In this document: one piece after another, positions 31,936-44,232 of the stretch
Position numbering within the stretch: the first letter of the stretch is position 1
Layout of the letters: every line of letters starts with the position of its first letter
DNA from: Ilex aquifolium
Taxonomy: Eukaryota > Streptophyta > Magnoliopsida > Aquifoliales > Aquifoliaceae
Length of the DNA: 64,000 nt
Assembly: GCA_951799425.1 (NCBI GenBank)
Contig: OX637409.1
Location: 14,578,960-14,642,959, forward strand
Reading direction: 5' to 3'
Translations under genes and position numbers: made by a program
Notes under the pieces: generated by a model
The model's database searches: none
What the model was told of the DNA's origin: nothing
Seen by the model: the letters and a program-made list of their open reading frames with translations, nothing else

Positions 31936-34900
31936 TTAAAACTCTGTAACCATGTAGGGTCCCTCCCAGTTAGGGCCCAACTTCTTCTCCCGAGAGTTCT
32001 TGGTACACTGGATGACCTTTTTGAGGACTAGGTCCCCAGGCAAGAAGGAGCGAGTGTAGTACTTTGTCATGCGACGCTTGTACTTCGCATTCGTGAGCAT
32101 GGCCATCTCCCTCTCCTCCTCTACCAAGTCGAGGTTGATGTAGAGGTATTCTTCATTAGTGGTAGGGTTACGGTGTTGGACCCTGAGGGACTGTACTCCA
32201 ATTTCGACTGGTATGACCATCTCTGTCCAGTAGGCTAAGGAGAATGGGGTCTATCAAGTAGGACTTCTTGTAGTTGTCTGATAAGCTCATAGTATTCCTA
32301 GGAGCTCGTCCACCCATCGCTCCTTGGCTCTTTCCAATCTGGTCTTCAGGTTGCGGAGGATTGTCCAGATGGTGACCTCCGCCTACCCGTTCGCCTGTGG
32401 ATGGGCAGGGCTGGAGTAGGGTTACTTGATCTGTAGGTCAGCACATAAGCTATTAAGGAGTTTGTTGTTAAACTGTTTTGCATTATCACTTACTATTGCA
32501 TGAGGTATTCCCAAACGACATACTATGCTCCTCCAGATAAAGTCCTTCACTTTCTGGTCCGTTATTCTGGCAAAGGACTCAACTTTTGCCCACTTTGTGA
32601 AGTAGTCAATGGCTACTACCACAAACTTGCATTGTCCTTGACTTATGGGTAGGGGACCTAAGATATCGATCCCCAACATGGAGAAGGGTCGTGGGCTCAG
32701 GATGGTGGTGAGCTCTTCTGGTGGTTGTCTCGGTACTGTAGCAAAGCGTTGACACTTGTCGCACTTCCTTGCGAACTCACGGGTATCGTTGATCATGCTA
32801 GGCCAGTAGTAGCCTTGCCTTACTGCATTGTGAGCTAGTGCCCACACCCCTAAGTGATTTCCACATATTCATTCATGGATTTTTCTCATAGCATAATTGA
32901 ATTTCTCGGGGGTGAGGTAGCGGAGTAGTGGTAGTGAGTAACTTTTCTTATAAAGAGTGTTACGTAGGATGACATACCTAGATGTTCTCATTCTCAACTT
33001 CTTGGCTTCCACTGAATTTTCTGGGAGAGCGTCTTCCTCTAGGTAGGCTCGAATAGCGTCATCCAATTGGCTTCAGAGGATGCATAGTTAACATCGTCCT
33101 CCTCCGCATTGAGCTTGCTTGGCTGAAACTAGTGGCCTGTCAGTGCTAGGCCCATGAGTATGTTTACAAATGCAAACTTGGCGAGAGTATATGCCATGAC
33201 ATTCTCTTCCCTGGGTACATGGTAGATTTGGAAGTGGTTAAACTTTTTCAACAGAGCTTGGAACACTGATAGATACTCTTACATCTCTTCCTCCTTCGCT
33301 TCAAAGTCTCATTTTACCTAGTTGACTATCAGTTGGGAATCGCTATAAGCCATCAAGCAGAGGGCTTCCATCTCAATTGCGAGCTTCAAGCTTGATATGA
33401 GGGCCTTATATTCTGCTTGGTTGTTTGATGCTGCAAAATGGAGGGAGACAACTTACTTGAGTGGAGTGTCATGGGGGCTGATCAACACCAGTCCTACGTC
33501 GTCGCTCTCGCTGGTGGAGGATCCATCTACATACAATCTCCAACATGGTACCATGCCAGTGGGGAACGCATGCTTAGGCGTGGTAGGGAACTTAGGCAAG
33601 AGCACGACTGGCTAGGGCGCTAAGGACTCTTGAGGAGTAGGCGAAAGGGAATTGGGCACCTTTGGCCTAGGAGTCTTGACCCCCGAATCCTGGGGGGCTG
33701 TCTCCAAGGCACCAAGCTCTCTGGGGATAGTGGCGGGGCTTGTCTCATGGTTACTTGAGGCGCTGTGTACTAGGCAGGTGAGCACAGGGGTGCATGGTGT
33801 TTTTGCTTGGGATTCTTCTGGTGGTGTAGATTTAGCCACAAAGTCCGTAATCGTTTGCGCTTTTACGGCCGCCCTTGGCTAGTACTGCACGTCGAACTTG
33901 CTCAACTCGACAACTATTTGAGGAGTCGACCAAACACATCTGGATTTTCCAAGATTCTCTTGAGTGATTGATCTGTAACAACCAAGACGGTGTGGCTCTG
34001 AAAGTAGTGGCATAGGCGTCTGGCGGTGGTGACAAGTGCGAGGGTCAACTTCTCCAACTTTGAGTATCTTACTTCCGTTTCTCGGTATGCCCTGCTTGCA
34101 TAGTATACTGGCTTTTGGACTCTTCCATCCTCCCTAACAAGGACGAAGCTCACAACAGAGGACAAGGATGAGAGGTAGATATATATGGTCTCTCCTAATA
34201 CGACATGAGAGAGTAAGGGCATGTAACAAGATAAGTTTTTAACTTTTGGAAGGCCTCCTCTGCGTCTGGTCCCCACTGAAGGATTTTTGAAGGATTTTAA
34301 AGAATGGTAAACCTTTGTCTGCTAATTTTGAGACAAACCTGCTGATGGCTGCTATCCTTCCGTTAAGACGCTGGACCTCCTTCACAGATGCTGGGGACCT
34401 CATCTCCAAGATAGCTCTGATATTTTCTAGATTGGTCTCGATGCCTCTTTTGTTGACCATGAAGCCTAAGAATTTTCCTGAGCTCATGCCAAAGGTACAC
34501 TTTTTAGGATTTAGCTATATCCTGTAGGTTCTCAGGATGTCAAAGGTCTCATGCATGTGTGTCACGTGGTCTACTGCAGCCATGCTCTTTATCAACATAT
34601 CATCCACATAGACCTCCATGATCTTCCCGATCTGTGCCTTGAATATTTTGTTCATGAGGCGTAGGTATGTAGCTCTGACGTTTTTTATTCCGAAAGGCAT
34701 AACCCTATAACAATAGGTTCCTTTTGGGGTGATGAATGAGGTTTTTCCCTGGTCTGGGGGGAACATGTTAATCTGGTTATACCTAGAATAAGCATCCGTA
34801 AAACTAAGAAGCTCGTGTCCCGCAGTGGCATTAATAAGGATGTCGATGCGTGGCAGGGGATAACTATCTTTGGAACAGGCTTTATTGAGCTCCATGAAGT

Positions 34901-35552
34901 CCACGCAGAGGCGCCACTTCCCATTGACTTTTGTTACCATCACTACGTTTGATAGCTAAACGGGGTAGGCTACCTCCCTTACTGATCCATTAGCCAACAG
35001 CTTTTTCACTTCGTTTTCCATGGCCTGACTTCTTTCAGTGCTTATGCTTCTCAAATTCTATCAGACGGACTTGTGTTTGGGGTCCAAGTTAAGTCGGTGG
35101 GTGGCCACCTCAAGGTGTTGAGTGCAGGGCGTCCAAGGATAATTTTGTAGGCAGAGGGACAGTCTAGTACTATAAAGTTCACCATGATGGTGGAGCTTCT
35201 TAGCGTTGTCCTTGCTGTGACTGGCAGGGTGATGGAACCCAAGGGATAAACCTTCTCCCTTGAGAATCCAACGAGGGGTGTCCTAATAGGTTGTAATCTC
35301 TCCTTGCCTGAGGTGGAGGCTGTCATAGGCTGGTGCGAACAGGATATCGACGGAGCGGCCACTATCCACCAGAATTCTCTTAATCTGGTAGTTGGCTACC
35401 ATTGTGGTTAAGACTGCAGGGTCATCATGGGGGACTTGAATCCCCTCGAGGTCCCTGTCTGAGAAGGAGATGACCTTTTCTTCCCCATACCAGGGCGTCT
35501 TTGTCGGGCGAGAATCATTTGACTTTGCCTGTCTGGCTTTCTTGGCGTGCAC
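31936..35552 (-). pseudogene. Tat element pol: protease, RT, RNase H, integrase (degenerate)
   Basis: Protease at 35552-35283 has the active-site triplet in LVDSGRSVDILF, and its tail is at 35362-35051. RT at 34943-34515 shows KVNGKWRLCVDF, LLSFTDAYSRYNQI and the catalytic YVDDML, continuing at 34487-34239 after a stop. RNase H is at 34276-33914 and beyond, with a second RNase H-like region to about 33100. Integrase is at 33066-31936, with KCDKCQRF, GIDILGPLP and VSDNAKQFNN, then GPNWEGPYMV. At least six stops or frame changes break the reading, so no polyprotein can be made. Confidence 0.88.
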
Positions 35553-37150
35553 TTTCCTGGCAGAGTTGGAGTCACCTCCTCCTCCTAACCCTCCGAAGAT
35601 CGTTTGAATTTCTTCGAGGGGTTACTGGCGTTCTCTGTCATCCTGGTCTCGGCCAGGCGGCGGGGCTTGTCCTTTGCCAGAGACATACCGCCACAATTGG
35701 CCACGCTATATAAGCTCCTCGATCTGTCTCTTAAGCTCGAAGCAGTCATCAGTGTTGTGGTCGTGGTCGCAGTAGAAGTGACAGTATTTGTTTGGGTTTC
35801 TAGGGTTCGGGGCAGACTTCATCTTTCCTGACCATCAAAACATAGGGTCGTTCTATATTTGAAATAGGATATGCTCCACCGAAGCATTGAACCGCATAAA
35901 GGCTTATCGCTCTCTTAGAGGTGCTGGATCAAGGCGGTCCTTGACAAAGACTCTCTATGTCTACTTCCTCTTATTCTCTACTTCCCACTTGTCCTCGTGG
36001 GTGTCCATCCTTTTCTCACCCCCGTGGGAGGATTCACCTCGTCTAGCTTTGGTGATGTCATCGGCATTCATGTACTTTTGTGCCCTTGATAGCAGCTCGG
36101 GCATGCAGGCGAGTGGCTTCTTCAGGACAGAGAACATAAAACTCAAGGAGTGTAGACGTGCAATAAAGGCGGTCATGGTCACCTTGTCATCTGGATCTTT
36201 GATCTGGAGTGCCTCATCATTAAAACGAGTGAGGTAACTCCTTAGGCTTTCATCCCGGTCTTGCTTGATGGTGAGCAGGTGGGTAACTGGCTTCTAGTGT
36301 CAGCGTCCTCCATTGAAATAGGGGATGGAATATTTGCTTAACTCCACAAAGAAGTGGATGGAAGAAGGCTTGAGCTTCGTGAACCACTGTCATGCAGATC
36401 CCTTAAGGGTGGTAGGCAAGGCTCCACACATGATCTCGTCAGGCACATTGTAGAGCTGCATGAGAGACTTATATGTATCAAGATGGTCGAGGGGATCCTT
36501 AGTACCATCAAAGATCTACATGGTAGGCATCTTGAATTTTGAGGGCAGAGAGTAGTTGACAACATCCGCTACAAACGAAGTGTCAGTACGCCTTACCAGG
36601 TAGTCCATCGTTTCTGGCGCTTGTGCCTTGATGGCGTTGAGGGCATCGTCAAGCTGGTTTTGCACCTCCTTAATCTTTTCGTTCCACTGGTTAGGGACAC
36701 CCTCTATTGGCTCATGGTAGTAGCTCTAATGATGTGCATACTGGTTTTCTCCCTCATCCTCCTGCTCTGGCTGGTCAGCAACGTGTGGGGGTGGAACAGG
36801 TACCTGAGGAGGAGGAGCATGCGAAGCGCCTAGGCGCTAAGGGGAGACTCCCTAGCGAATAGTGCCTGGCGCCCTGAGGGGAGAGGGTGTGGGTCCTCTC
36901 CTATTGGAGGGAACGCAGCTCTTCCTGCTTATTGGGGGTTGACACCTCCTGAGGCGAGCATCAGTTGGAGAATTTGCTAGTTTTGACTCACTAGGAACTG
37001 CATGGTCTCCAAAAGCTATTGCCCGACCACAGAATTTGCCGCAGTGACTACAGGATTCGCCGCAGTAGATGAATCCGCTGGCGGAGGCGAAGGCGAAGGC
37101 GAAGCCCCCTTCTAATGAGTGGGGTTGTTGTCTTCGGGTTGTTGATTCAT
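35553..37150 (-). pseudogene. Tat element gag (degenerate)
   Basis: The probable start is ATG at 37150 (MNQQPEDNN), but an in-frame TAG follows after about a dozen codons. The retrotransposon gag core is at about 36470-35950 (KQDRDESLRSYLTRFNDEA, MTAFIARLHSLSFMFSVL). A zinc-knuckle-like Cys/His stretch with DHDHNTDDCFELKRQ lies near 35700-35780. Pieces fall in more than one frame. Confidence 0.8.
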
Positions 37151-37212
37151 CGATCTGGTTGTGATGGCCATGGATTTGAAAGAAACTAAAAATGTAGTAG
37201 AAAACTCAGTCA

Positions 37213-37233
37213 TTTCCCACAGACAACGTCAAA
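37213..37233 (-). other. Degenerate primer-binding site of the Tat element
   Basis: Next to the 5' LTR, the minus strand reads TTTGACGTTGTCTGTGGGAA. The usual plant gypsy form is TTGGCGCCGTCTGTGGGAA. The differences (GGCGCC to GACGTT) are all C-to-T or G-to-A changes at or next to CpG, as expected from decay of methylated DNA. Confidence 0.55.
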
Positions 37234-37237
37234 TTGA

Positions 37238-37807
37238 TGATGCACAAAATAGGCGATGCACAATCAACAATCGATTATACGATGCAGAGCAATTAATGAT
37301 GAAATTAATAGCAAAAGACAAAGAATGGGTGGTTGGGCCGAGGTAACCTAACTACTGAAGACGGCAACGGTGGCCAAAGAATTTTATTAGTGAAGTAGTA
37401 GGTGGGAGAGAGAGAGAGAGAGAGAGAGCAAGAGAGAGCTCTAGGTAGATGAGGTAGCTATGAGAGAGATAGTTGTGTGTGAGAGATGTAGAGATCAAGA
37501 GGTCTGTCTCTCATGTGTAGAGTACTTAGAATTTATAGGCACCGAACCTTAACTGAGGCGGTGGTCATGAAAGGTAGGTTACTAGCTTTTCAGGAAGGAT
37601 AACTATAATTACAAATAGGTACAATTAGAAATAGTCTTGATCTTTGAGAGTGACTATCCTAATAATTGCTCCCCATGTGCACTGACTTCTTGGGTCCTTT
37701 GAATCTTGAACTGGGCTAAGGCTACGAACTGGACTTAACCTACCTTTTAGCGGATTTGGGTCTACCTCATTAATTGGACCTAGACCCAGCTGGATCTGGG
37801 CTCATCA
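37238..37807 (-). repeat. 5' LTR of the Tat element
   Basis: It begins TGATGCACAAAATAGG and ends GGGCTCATCA, and pairs with 27757-28321. Its GA run (about 37407-37430) is longer than in the other LTR. The primer site remnant and gag start lie directly to its left. Confidence 0.88.
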
Positions 37808-39979
37808 ATGATTGTAGTTCTTTTTTCATTCACTAAAGACACAATACATTAATCTACTGATTTTCTCTATTTTTTTTAATAGGTAATGTTAGGGTAGAAC
37901 CCATATATGATTTCTCAATTTTGTGGGTCACGACAATGAATTAGGTTTTATTGTTTTATAATTTTAATTTTTTTTTTAATTTCAATCTTGTATTATTATT
38001 TTATTATAGAAATGTTTGGTTGATTGATAAATATGATAATTAGAAAATAAACATTTATATAGGAAATTTTGTGAAAAATAAAAATTTTAAAAATTATTTG
38101 AATTTAAAAAAAAAATTCTTCTTAATGGGGTCTCACTTGAATTTATGATACATGATTCACGACATAGTGAAATTGAGTAAAATATAACGAAGAAGATATT
38201 TTGCTTAATTGGAAAATGGTTTCATAATTGCGCCATTGTTTTGGTATGTTGAGTGAGAAACCATAGAAACTGCCTGAGAGCTAGGGCCTCTTAACTGTTG
38301 TCCTTGTGAGTTGTGAGGGAATCTATAGTATATTCTATACCAATTTACAGCTTAATAAATGTAGATAATGTCATAAGCTAAAGAAGACAGTGTGAAAACC
38401 AATAAATTAAGAGAATGCATTCTGTGGTGGAAATCCCAAACGGGCCCTATGTTATTCCCACTAGTGATAGGTGGTTGTGCCTAATCAATGTTTGTCATTC
38501 ATGAATAAGCTTGGTGTGCCCAACATTCCTTGCTACAATGATTAGAGACCAGTTAAACAAGGAAGATGTGGCTAAAGTATAACCGTTAAACAAATCAATC
38601 ATTGAATTCTAGCTCAGACTAAAAAAAATGAATAGAGTTGAGTCGAATTTGAATATATCTAGAAGTTGATCGAGCAGAGTTTGAGTAAAAAAAAAACAAG
38701 TTTGAAAAAACGATATTGAACTTGAGCATACCAAAACAAAGAAGACTCGGGGTTCGATTAACATCTATGTCTTTGAGAAATATGAAAGAAGAGGATAAAA
38801 GTTTATGTAGTTCACACACATGCTGGTTTAACTGTGATTGTCAGAACACTAGTACTTTGCCCACAACTCTCTGATTTATTCTATAAATTCGAGCACATTT
38901 TAAAGAAACAGTGCAATTAGGACACACATCATAGGGAAAAATGACAATATCATAGCAATCCTGTGTATAAACATCCAAAATGTAATGGACGTTTAGGTGG
39001 GCGACAATAAACAAACACTAAGGACAGACAAGGGTCTTTGTCACCTGAATACACGACGCAGACTCATCACCGACGCCTATCCTCTCCATGGCTGGCAGCC
39101 AAGCCTAGCCTACCTGGTACGAGAAGGCCAAGACAACTATGCACATCACCAGATTCGGGAACAAGACCATATGCTATGTCCAAGAATTGAACACCAACTT
39201 CAGTACCCTTATGGCCGACTGACTGTACGAAATTCTTGTCACTAGTGCATTTGAAAATAGCCAAGGCCAACAAGGTTGGAAAGTCTCACAAAATTTGGTT
39301 TGATGTGATGAAAGCAATTGCCCGGAAGAAGAGTAAACATTACTAGTGTAGCTGTAAACTGATAATTATTACTTTGATACCTATTCTACTGATCATGCTT
39401 AAGAAGCACTACTACTTCAGCCTGAATCTTCCCAAGAAACGTGAGAGAGAGAGAGAGAGAGAGAGAGACTTGACTGATACTCAGATCACACCAACCATAG
39501 TACTAAAACTTTTTTAATACAAGGAAATTAGATCTAACAACCATTGCATAGACTAGGAGATTAATAGCCCATCAGATAAGCCGGTATAATAAAAGCACCA
39601 CCAAATGACTTTCTGTGATGCAAACTAGATGAAAAAAAGAATGCTTTTTCCCAACTTTTCCATGTATTAAGCAATGACAGACACCATTTCTACAACCAAA
39701 AAAATAAAAAATCTAACCCCCGTCAGGTAGCCTGAATTGGAAAGCTTCAATATTACTATCTCGAGATACCAAATTCAAGTGTTATGCATGATTGTGCATA
39801 TCTAAGTTATCTTGAAACCACAACCTGTGGACTTTTTTCATTGACATAATAAGAAATTTAAGGGACTGTTATTTCTGTATTCTAATCCAAGAACGTATAC
39901 AAGGTGGAGGGAGTACAATTTTTAGCAGCGTACTTGCCGATTGAGCAAGAACTTCATCTTATATTTATTGCAACAAAAT
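37808..39979. other. Intergenic DNA with an unexplained GC-richer island at ~38990-39350
   Basis: Mostly AT-rich. 38990-39350 stands out: it is less AT-rich and open for about 80 codons in one plus frame (38997-39245). Another plus frame then reads a basic tail (KANKVGKSHKIWFDVMKAIA, RKKSKHY) to a stop near 39350. I do not recognise it; it may be a decayed exon or a transcribed non-coding region. A (GA)n run is at about 39444-39468. Confidence 0.35.
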
Positions 39980-40363
39980 CTAACAAGAAACTGAATTGGA
40001 TCTTTGCAGGGAAGAAGATGAGTTAATGAACTCAATGCAATCGTCTATGGCTTCAGCCCTGTGAGAATCAACTGGAGCAACGCATGTCTTTGCCTTTTGT
40101 GAGGAGGAAACTTTTGGAGACGCTCTCCTCCGCCTCGACACCAAACGCAGAGCTGCCGCCATCTTTTGACCAACGTGTTTGAGATATTTCATAGGTGACA
40201 ATTCTGATCTTTTGGGCAGCCTGAAAGTGCTGCAATTTCCGGTGAACCTCGATTTGGTACCTCCTTCTTCTCTTTTACTAGAGCTTTGTTTGGTAAACAT
40301 GGTCGTTGTCTTCTCATCAATATCTGATCTCACACAAACTCGTCCAATGCCTCTTACCGACAT
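39980..40363 (-). CDS. Small basic protein of the plant 'josephin-like' (JOSL tail) family
   Basis: A single-exon 127-residue protein. Residues 1-20 (MSVRGIGRVCVRSDIDEKTT) match the start pattern of this plant family, which usually reads R-V-x-F-S-P-D-V-x-E-K. The middle is Arg/Lys-rich (LRLVSRRRRASPKVSSS, 72-88). The C-terminus, DSHRAEAIDDCIEFINSSSS (99-118) then LQRSNSV, is the strongest family signature. Such ~130-residue proteins are labelled 'josephin-like' in databases but have no Josephin domain or catalytic Cys/His. I believe the label comes from homology to part of a longer Arabidopsis JOSL model. The true Josephin gene lies 6.6 kb upstream on the same strand. Function is unknown. 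Confidence 0.8.
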   Translation of the reverse strand: MSVRGIGRVCVRSDIDEKTTTMFTKQSSSKREEGGTKSRFTGNCSTFRLPKRSELSPMKYLKHVGQKMAAALRLVSRRRRASPKVSSSQKAKTCVAPVDSHRAEAIDDCIEFINSSSSLQRSNSVSC

Positions 40364-40380
40364 CTAAATAGAAAATCAGC

Positions 40381-40428
40381 AACAGAGAGACAGAGAGAGA
40401 TTTTTTTTTTTTTTTTTTTGGGGGGGGG
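40381..40428. repeat. Homopolymer-rich leader: GA, T19, G9
   Basis: Just upstream of the small josephin-like gene, the plus strand has a GA-rich stretch, then T19 (40401-40419) and G9 (40420-40428). In the gene's sense this is C9-A19-(TC)n, a pyrimidine-rich leader. Exact lengths may vary or be sequencing-sensitive. Confidence 0.8.
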
Positions 40429-43229
40429 ATTGATTATGGACTCAAGATGGTAAATGGTGGGCTTAAATAGCAGAATGAAGAGAGGACAAGAAAATAATAC
40501 GAGAATGAAAAGACAAAAGGATTACTAGACTCTTCACTGTTTGATGCTCCACATTTACCGTAAAGACACTTTCTAGGAAAAGTAAATTGTAAAGGAGGGA
40601 AGAGAAGATTAGGTAGGCTATTTTCGTCACAGGCTTGTTAACCTGACTCGAGCATGGGATAAACTTAGGACATTTGTTTGTCATGTTGGGTCATATACGC
40701 TTACTGACACTCTTTTGGATGAGTTTGAGACTATCAACTCACTTATAACATGAATACGAATTTGATACGTGATACGAATATGTTTTGTGAACTAGTCTAA
40801 CTCATAATGGTTAGATTAATATGACACATATCTCATTTAACTTGTATAATTTTTTGTTTTCTTATCGTGAAATGACCATATTAGCCGTTTTTTTTCTAAA
40901 TTGGTCGTATGACTGAATTTTATCACTCGGTGTAATTAATCAATTGTGTTAGATTTATAGATTTTGGGGTTGACTCAATTTTATTACGATTAATTTCGAC
41001 ATGAAACCTGTAATGACCCGTCCTAACTGTCAAGATATTGTTCATTTTGAGTGCCTATATATCCTCACGAGTCAAAGGGCCTAATTCCAATATATCAAAC
41101 TCAAATACACCCCAATTATAATACAGGTTCCAGTCCAATTGGCACCAACTATTAATTAATTTGCACAACAAGTTTAGTTTAATACATGCTGAGGAATAGC
41201 ACCAGAAAATGGATGGCGACACTGTCACCCTTTACTGCTCTTTGTTTAGCAAGATATAAAACTCACCCACTTACTATATATTACACCTAATAAATGGCAA
41301 CAATGTTAGAATACTCACCTCTACAACAAATATAAAATTGAAGAATAGATCCTATAAACAGAAGCCCGGAACAGAGTATAAGTTTAAAAAAACAAAGGAA
41401 ATGATGATCAAAAACAACTAAACAACTAGATAAATCAATAAGAGGGAATTGAAAGGTGGTGCCTCCAGGGCCATCCACCTAAAAAAGTAGAAAGAGGAAA
41501 CAGGAACACAGAAAGAGAGGGAAGGTGGGGACTTGGGTTGATTACTAGCAATCTGACTACTTTTTTTCCCTCATCCTTGAACAAAAGCGGCTCCGACTGA
41601 TCAACCTTTCGGTTATTTAGTTTTGAGGGAGAGAAAGTGGTATGAGCGGAGGGACTCGTGAATTCCATTTTAAAAATCCATCTGTTTTCTTTTCAAAAAA
41701 CAACCTTTACTCCTTAAAAAAGATGACCCAAATTGATCAATCTTTCGGTAATTTGCTACCAGTGGAACTACAAATAGGACTGATAATCGAACCAAGCTTG
41801 TCGAACTCGCTAAAAGAGGATTGAACCAAGATGCATCTTTAATAGGAGTTGAAACCGAACCGAGCCTGAGTAGCTCGGCTCGATTACCAGCCCTAACTAC
41901 AAAGCACCAAATCAAATGTCCTCCCTATGCCACAAGAAATTCATCAGTCTTAGCGATCTAGAATAAACTTATGTGTCAAAGAAGGGAATAAAAGCATCTA
42001 ACATCAACTCACGTATCAAACACATAAAGAAGCCATAAAGATGACAGGCATTTCCTACGATCAAATGATCCATAAAGAACCCATAAAGATGACAGTCCAA
42101 CTAAAGAATACGCCACCCACGCTAAGCCTTGATAAATCAACATGGGTGCAGTGCAGTATAAGAGGACAGCATTCAACCAGGCAATGCAATAACATGTCTA
42201 GACATGCTATTGATGCACAACATTCTTTTGTTCTCCGCCACAATTTTTCCCATTTTCCTACGGGTACAGGATTTAAGTACATTTTTGGCAATTTCATCTT
42301 TTCCAGAAGCAAAGGAATGCTTGTGGTTCCTGCTTCCAAATGTTAAGGGCCATCAGGTCAAATATTTAAAGATGAGGGGGCAACTGGATATTTTTATAAA
42401 GCTGCCACTGCCACTGCCACTGATATGGAACCCCACTGGATAATTTTATTCTACTAGAGAGGCATCATATATTTAGGATAACTCCAGTACACTTGTTTAG
42501 CTTCCCGATCACGTTCTGTACATAGATTGTTCAACTTATGGATGCTTACTATTTCAGACAACAAAAATCCAATGCTTAGCTTGCTCATCCAGCATTCCAA
42601 ACATCATAAACAATGTTTATGAGAACAAACGTGCCTTGTAAACCCAGACGGAAAAATGATAGAAATTGAACTCAAAAAGACTAAGCAAGCATCAAGAAGG
42701 CCACACCAAGAAGAGAATTAGTTACACCTAAAACTTAAAAATGACATTCTTTTGCAAGAACAGCAGTAGTTTCCTAGCGGATGCCACCAATTGAAACATC
42801 TGAAACTCCATTTTACTTTCCACTCCTTCAAACAAAGCATCTCATTACAAAAAAAAATTCTCGCCTCACCTTCCTGTTTGATTTATGATGCCCTTTTTTG
42901 AGCTTATTACTAAGCAAAACTCAAAAAAAAAAAAAAAACTTCTTTATGCGACTCTTGGGCAAAAAAGATCCAGGATGCACCTTTGCATTAAGAAATAAGG
43001 AAGAGTGATGTTCATACAATACCAAAGACTGCCTTATCCCATCATGATATGACTTTTTTTGAGCTTGGTAACATCTAGTTTGGTTAGGAAAACCAGCTAT
43101 TCGACAAATGTTTAGAGTCCAAACTCTTCTAGTAGTGTTTCTATTCTTACTATGCTGCTACCCAACCAGCGAATAAGAAGTTGAATTCCAACTGGGAAAT
43201 GGGCGTCTGTTTTGTTCACTTTCTCTTTT
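40429..43229. other. Intergenic DNA, no gene recognised
   Basis: AT-rich, short ORFs only. Homopolymer A runs occur near 42930-42944. 41280-41900 has two short minus-strand frames without recognisable domains. No transposon termini were identified. Confidence 0.5.
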
Positions 43230-44232
43230 TTTCAATAAAAAAATGTCAATATTATTAATAATAGAAATAAAAAAGTGTTATCAAAACCAAATTAGAAGGA
43301 CAAGTCGTCCACCTCTAACGATTGTAAAGAACAAAACAAGAAACATAATCAATAATAATAACAACAGATTACAGCCCACACATTGAAGTCCAACTTGCTG
43401 TATACTAAACTGTGGTACATCTTCAAAATCCTTAGTCATCGATGCCCAAAAAGAGGTCAAGAAAAAAAGCCGACTCCTCAGCCCATCAACTTCCTCCGAT
43501 TTATCTTCAACAATTCTTGCATTTCTCTACATCCATAAAACTCAAATAGTGGCAAAAAAAACACAATGCCAAAGAGTTTTTCTTTTTTTGCTTCATCCCA
43601 AACCTCAAAAAGACAAACAAAACATAGATGACATAGATCTTGGAGCCACCCAACAAATGCCAACTAATACAAACAACTTATTCCATTGTTAAAGCCATAG
43701 GACAATGCAAGAGTAAATGGCCTACACTTTCACAATGTCCTTTGCACATCACACACCATTGTGGCCACATCACACACCATTGTGACAAAAGGCAAGTCAA
43801 AGGTCTCTTTCTTTGAAGTGCATCATTAGCATTAATCTTACCATGAACAATTATCGATGCACAAATTTACAACTTTAAAGGAACTTCAGCTTTCCAAATC
43901 TTAAATGATGGAAGAAATAGCGAAAGTGAGGGATTATCAATTAGAGATTCAAAGTAGGATTTGCAAGAAAATTCACCCGAAGGATACTTATCCAAATTCT
44001 TTTATCCGAAGAACTTTGGGATAAGGAAACACTATCAAGCATAGAAAGTAGTACCAACAACTCCAATTGTTCCCTATCATTAAGATTTCTAACTAAAGAG
44101 AAGGATGTAACTAAAGATGCAATGTACTTCCCATGATAACAAGATACAGGATAAAGAGGGGGAGATAGAGTAGAAAATGAAGGCTCCCTCTTCCTGTTTT
44201 GTCCACTCACAAATGTAGGGCTAAGTAGCACC
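43230..44232 (-). pseudogene. LINE (non-LTR retrotransposon) 3' fragment with zf-RVT region
   Basis: Minus-strand frames give, in order, FVRNLNDREQLELLVLLSML and SDKRIWISILRVNF (44110-43950), then HGKINANDALQRKRPLTCLS and PQWCVMCKGHCESVGHLLLH followed by C (about 43860-43700). The last is the Cys/His cluster of plant LINE reverse-transcriptase tails (zf-RVT). A degraded C-terminal stretch with FEFYGCREMQEL follows at 43663-43478. Frames change several times. The 5' part, including the RT itself, is missing, as is usual for 5'-truncated LINEs. Confidence 0.75.

Larger units (their letters stand above)
27757..37807 (-). mobile_element. Decayed but nearly complete Tat-type Ty3/gypsy retrotransposon
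   Basis: Two direct LTRs (27757-28321 and 37238-37807) bound ~9 kb. Internal order on the minus strand is degenerate primer site, gag with a zinc knuckle, protease, RT, RNase H and integrase, as in Ty3/gypsy. There is no chromodomain, and the phrases (YVDDMLIKS, GPNWEGPY) fit the Tat group. A separate plus-strand antisense gene fills 28.7-31.6 kb between integrase and the 3' LTR, another Tat trait. Stops and frameshifts are scattered through all ORFs. By eye the LTRs are about 85-90% identical, so insertion is old. The outer flanks share only ATGA-like bases, and a clean 5-bp duplication is not evident. Confidence 0.9.
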
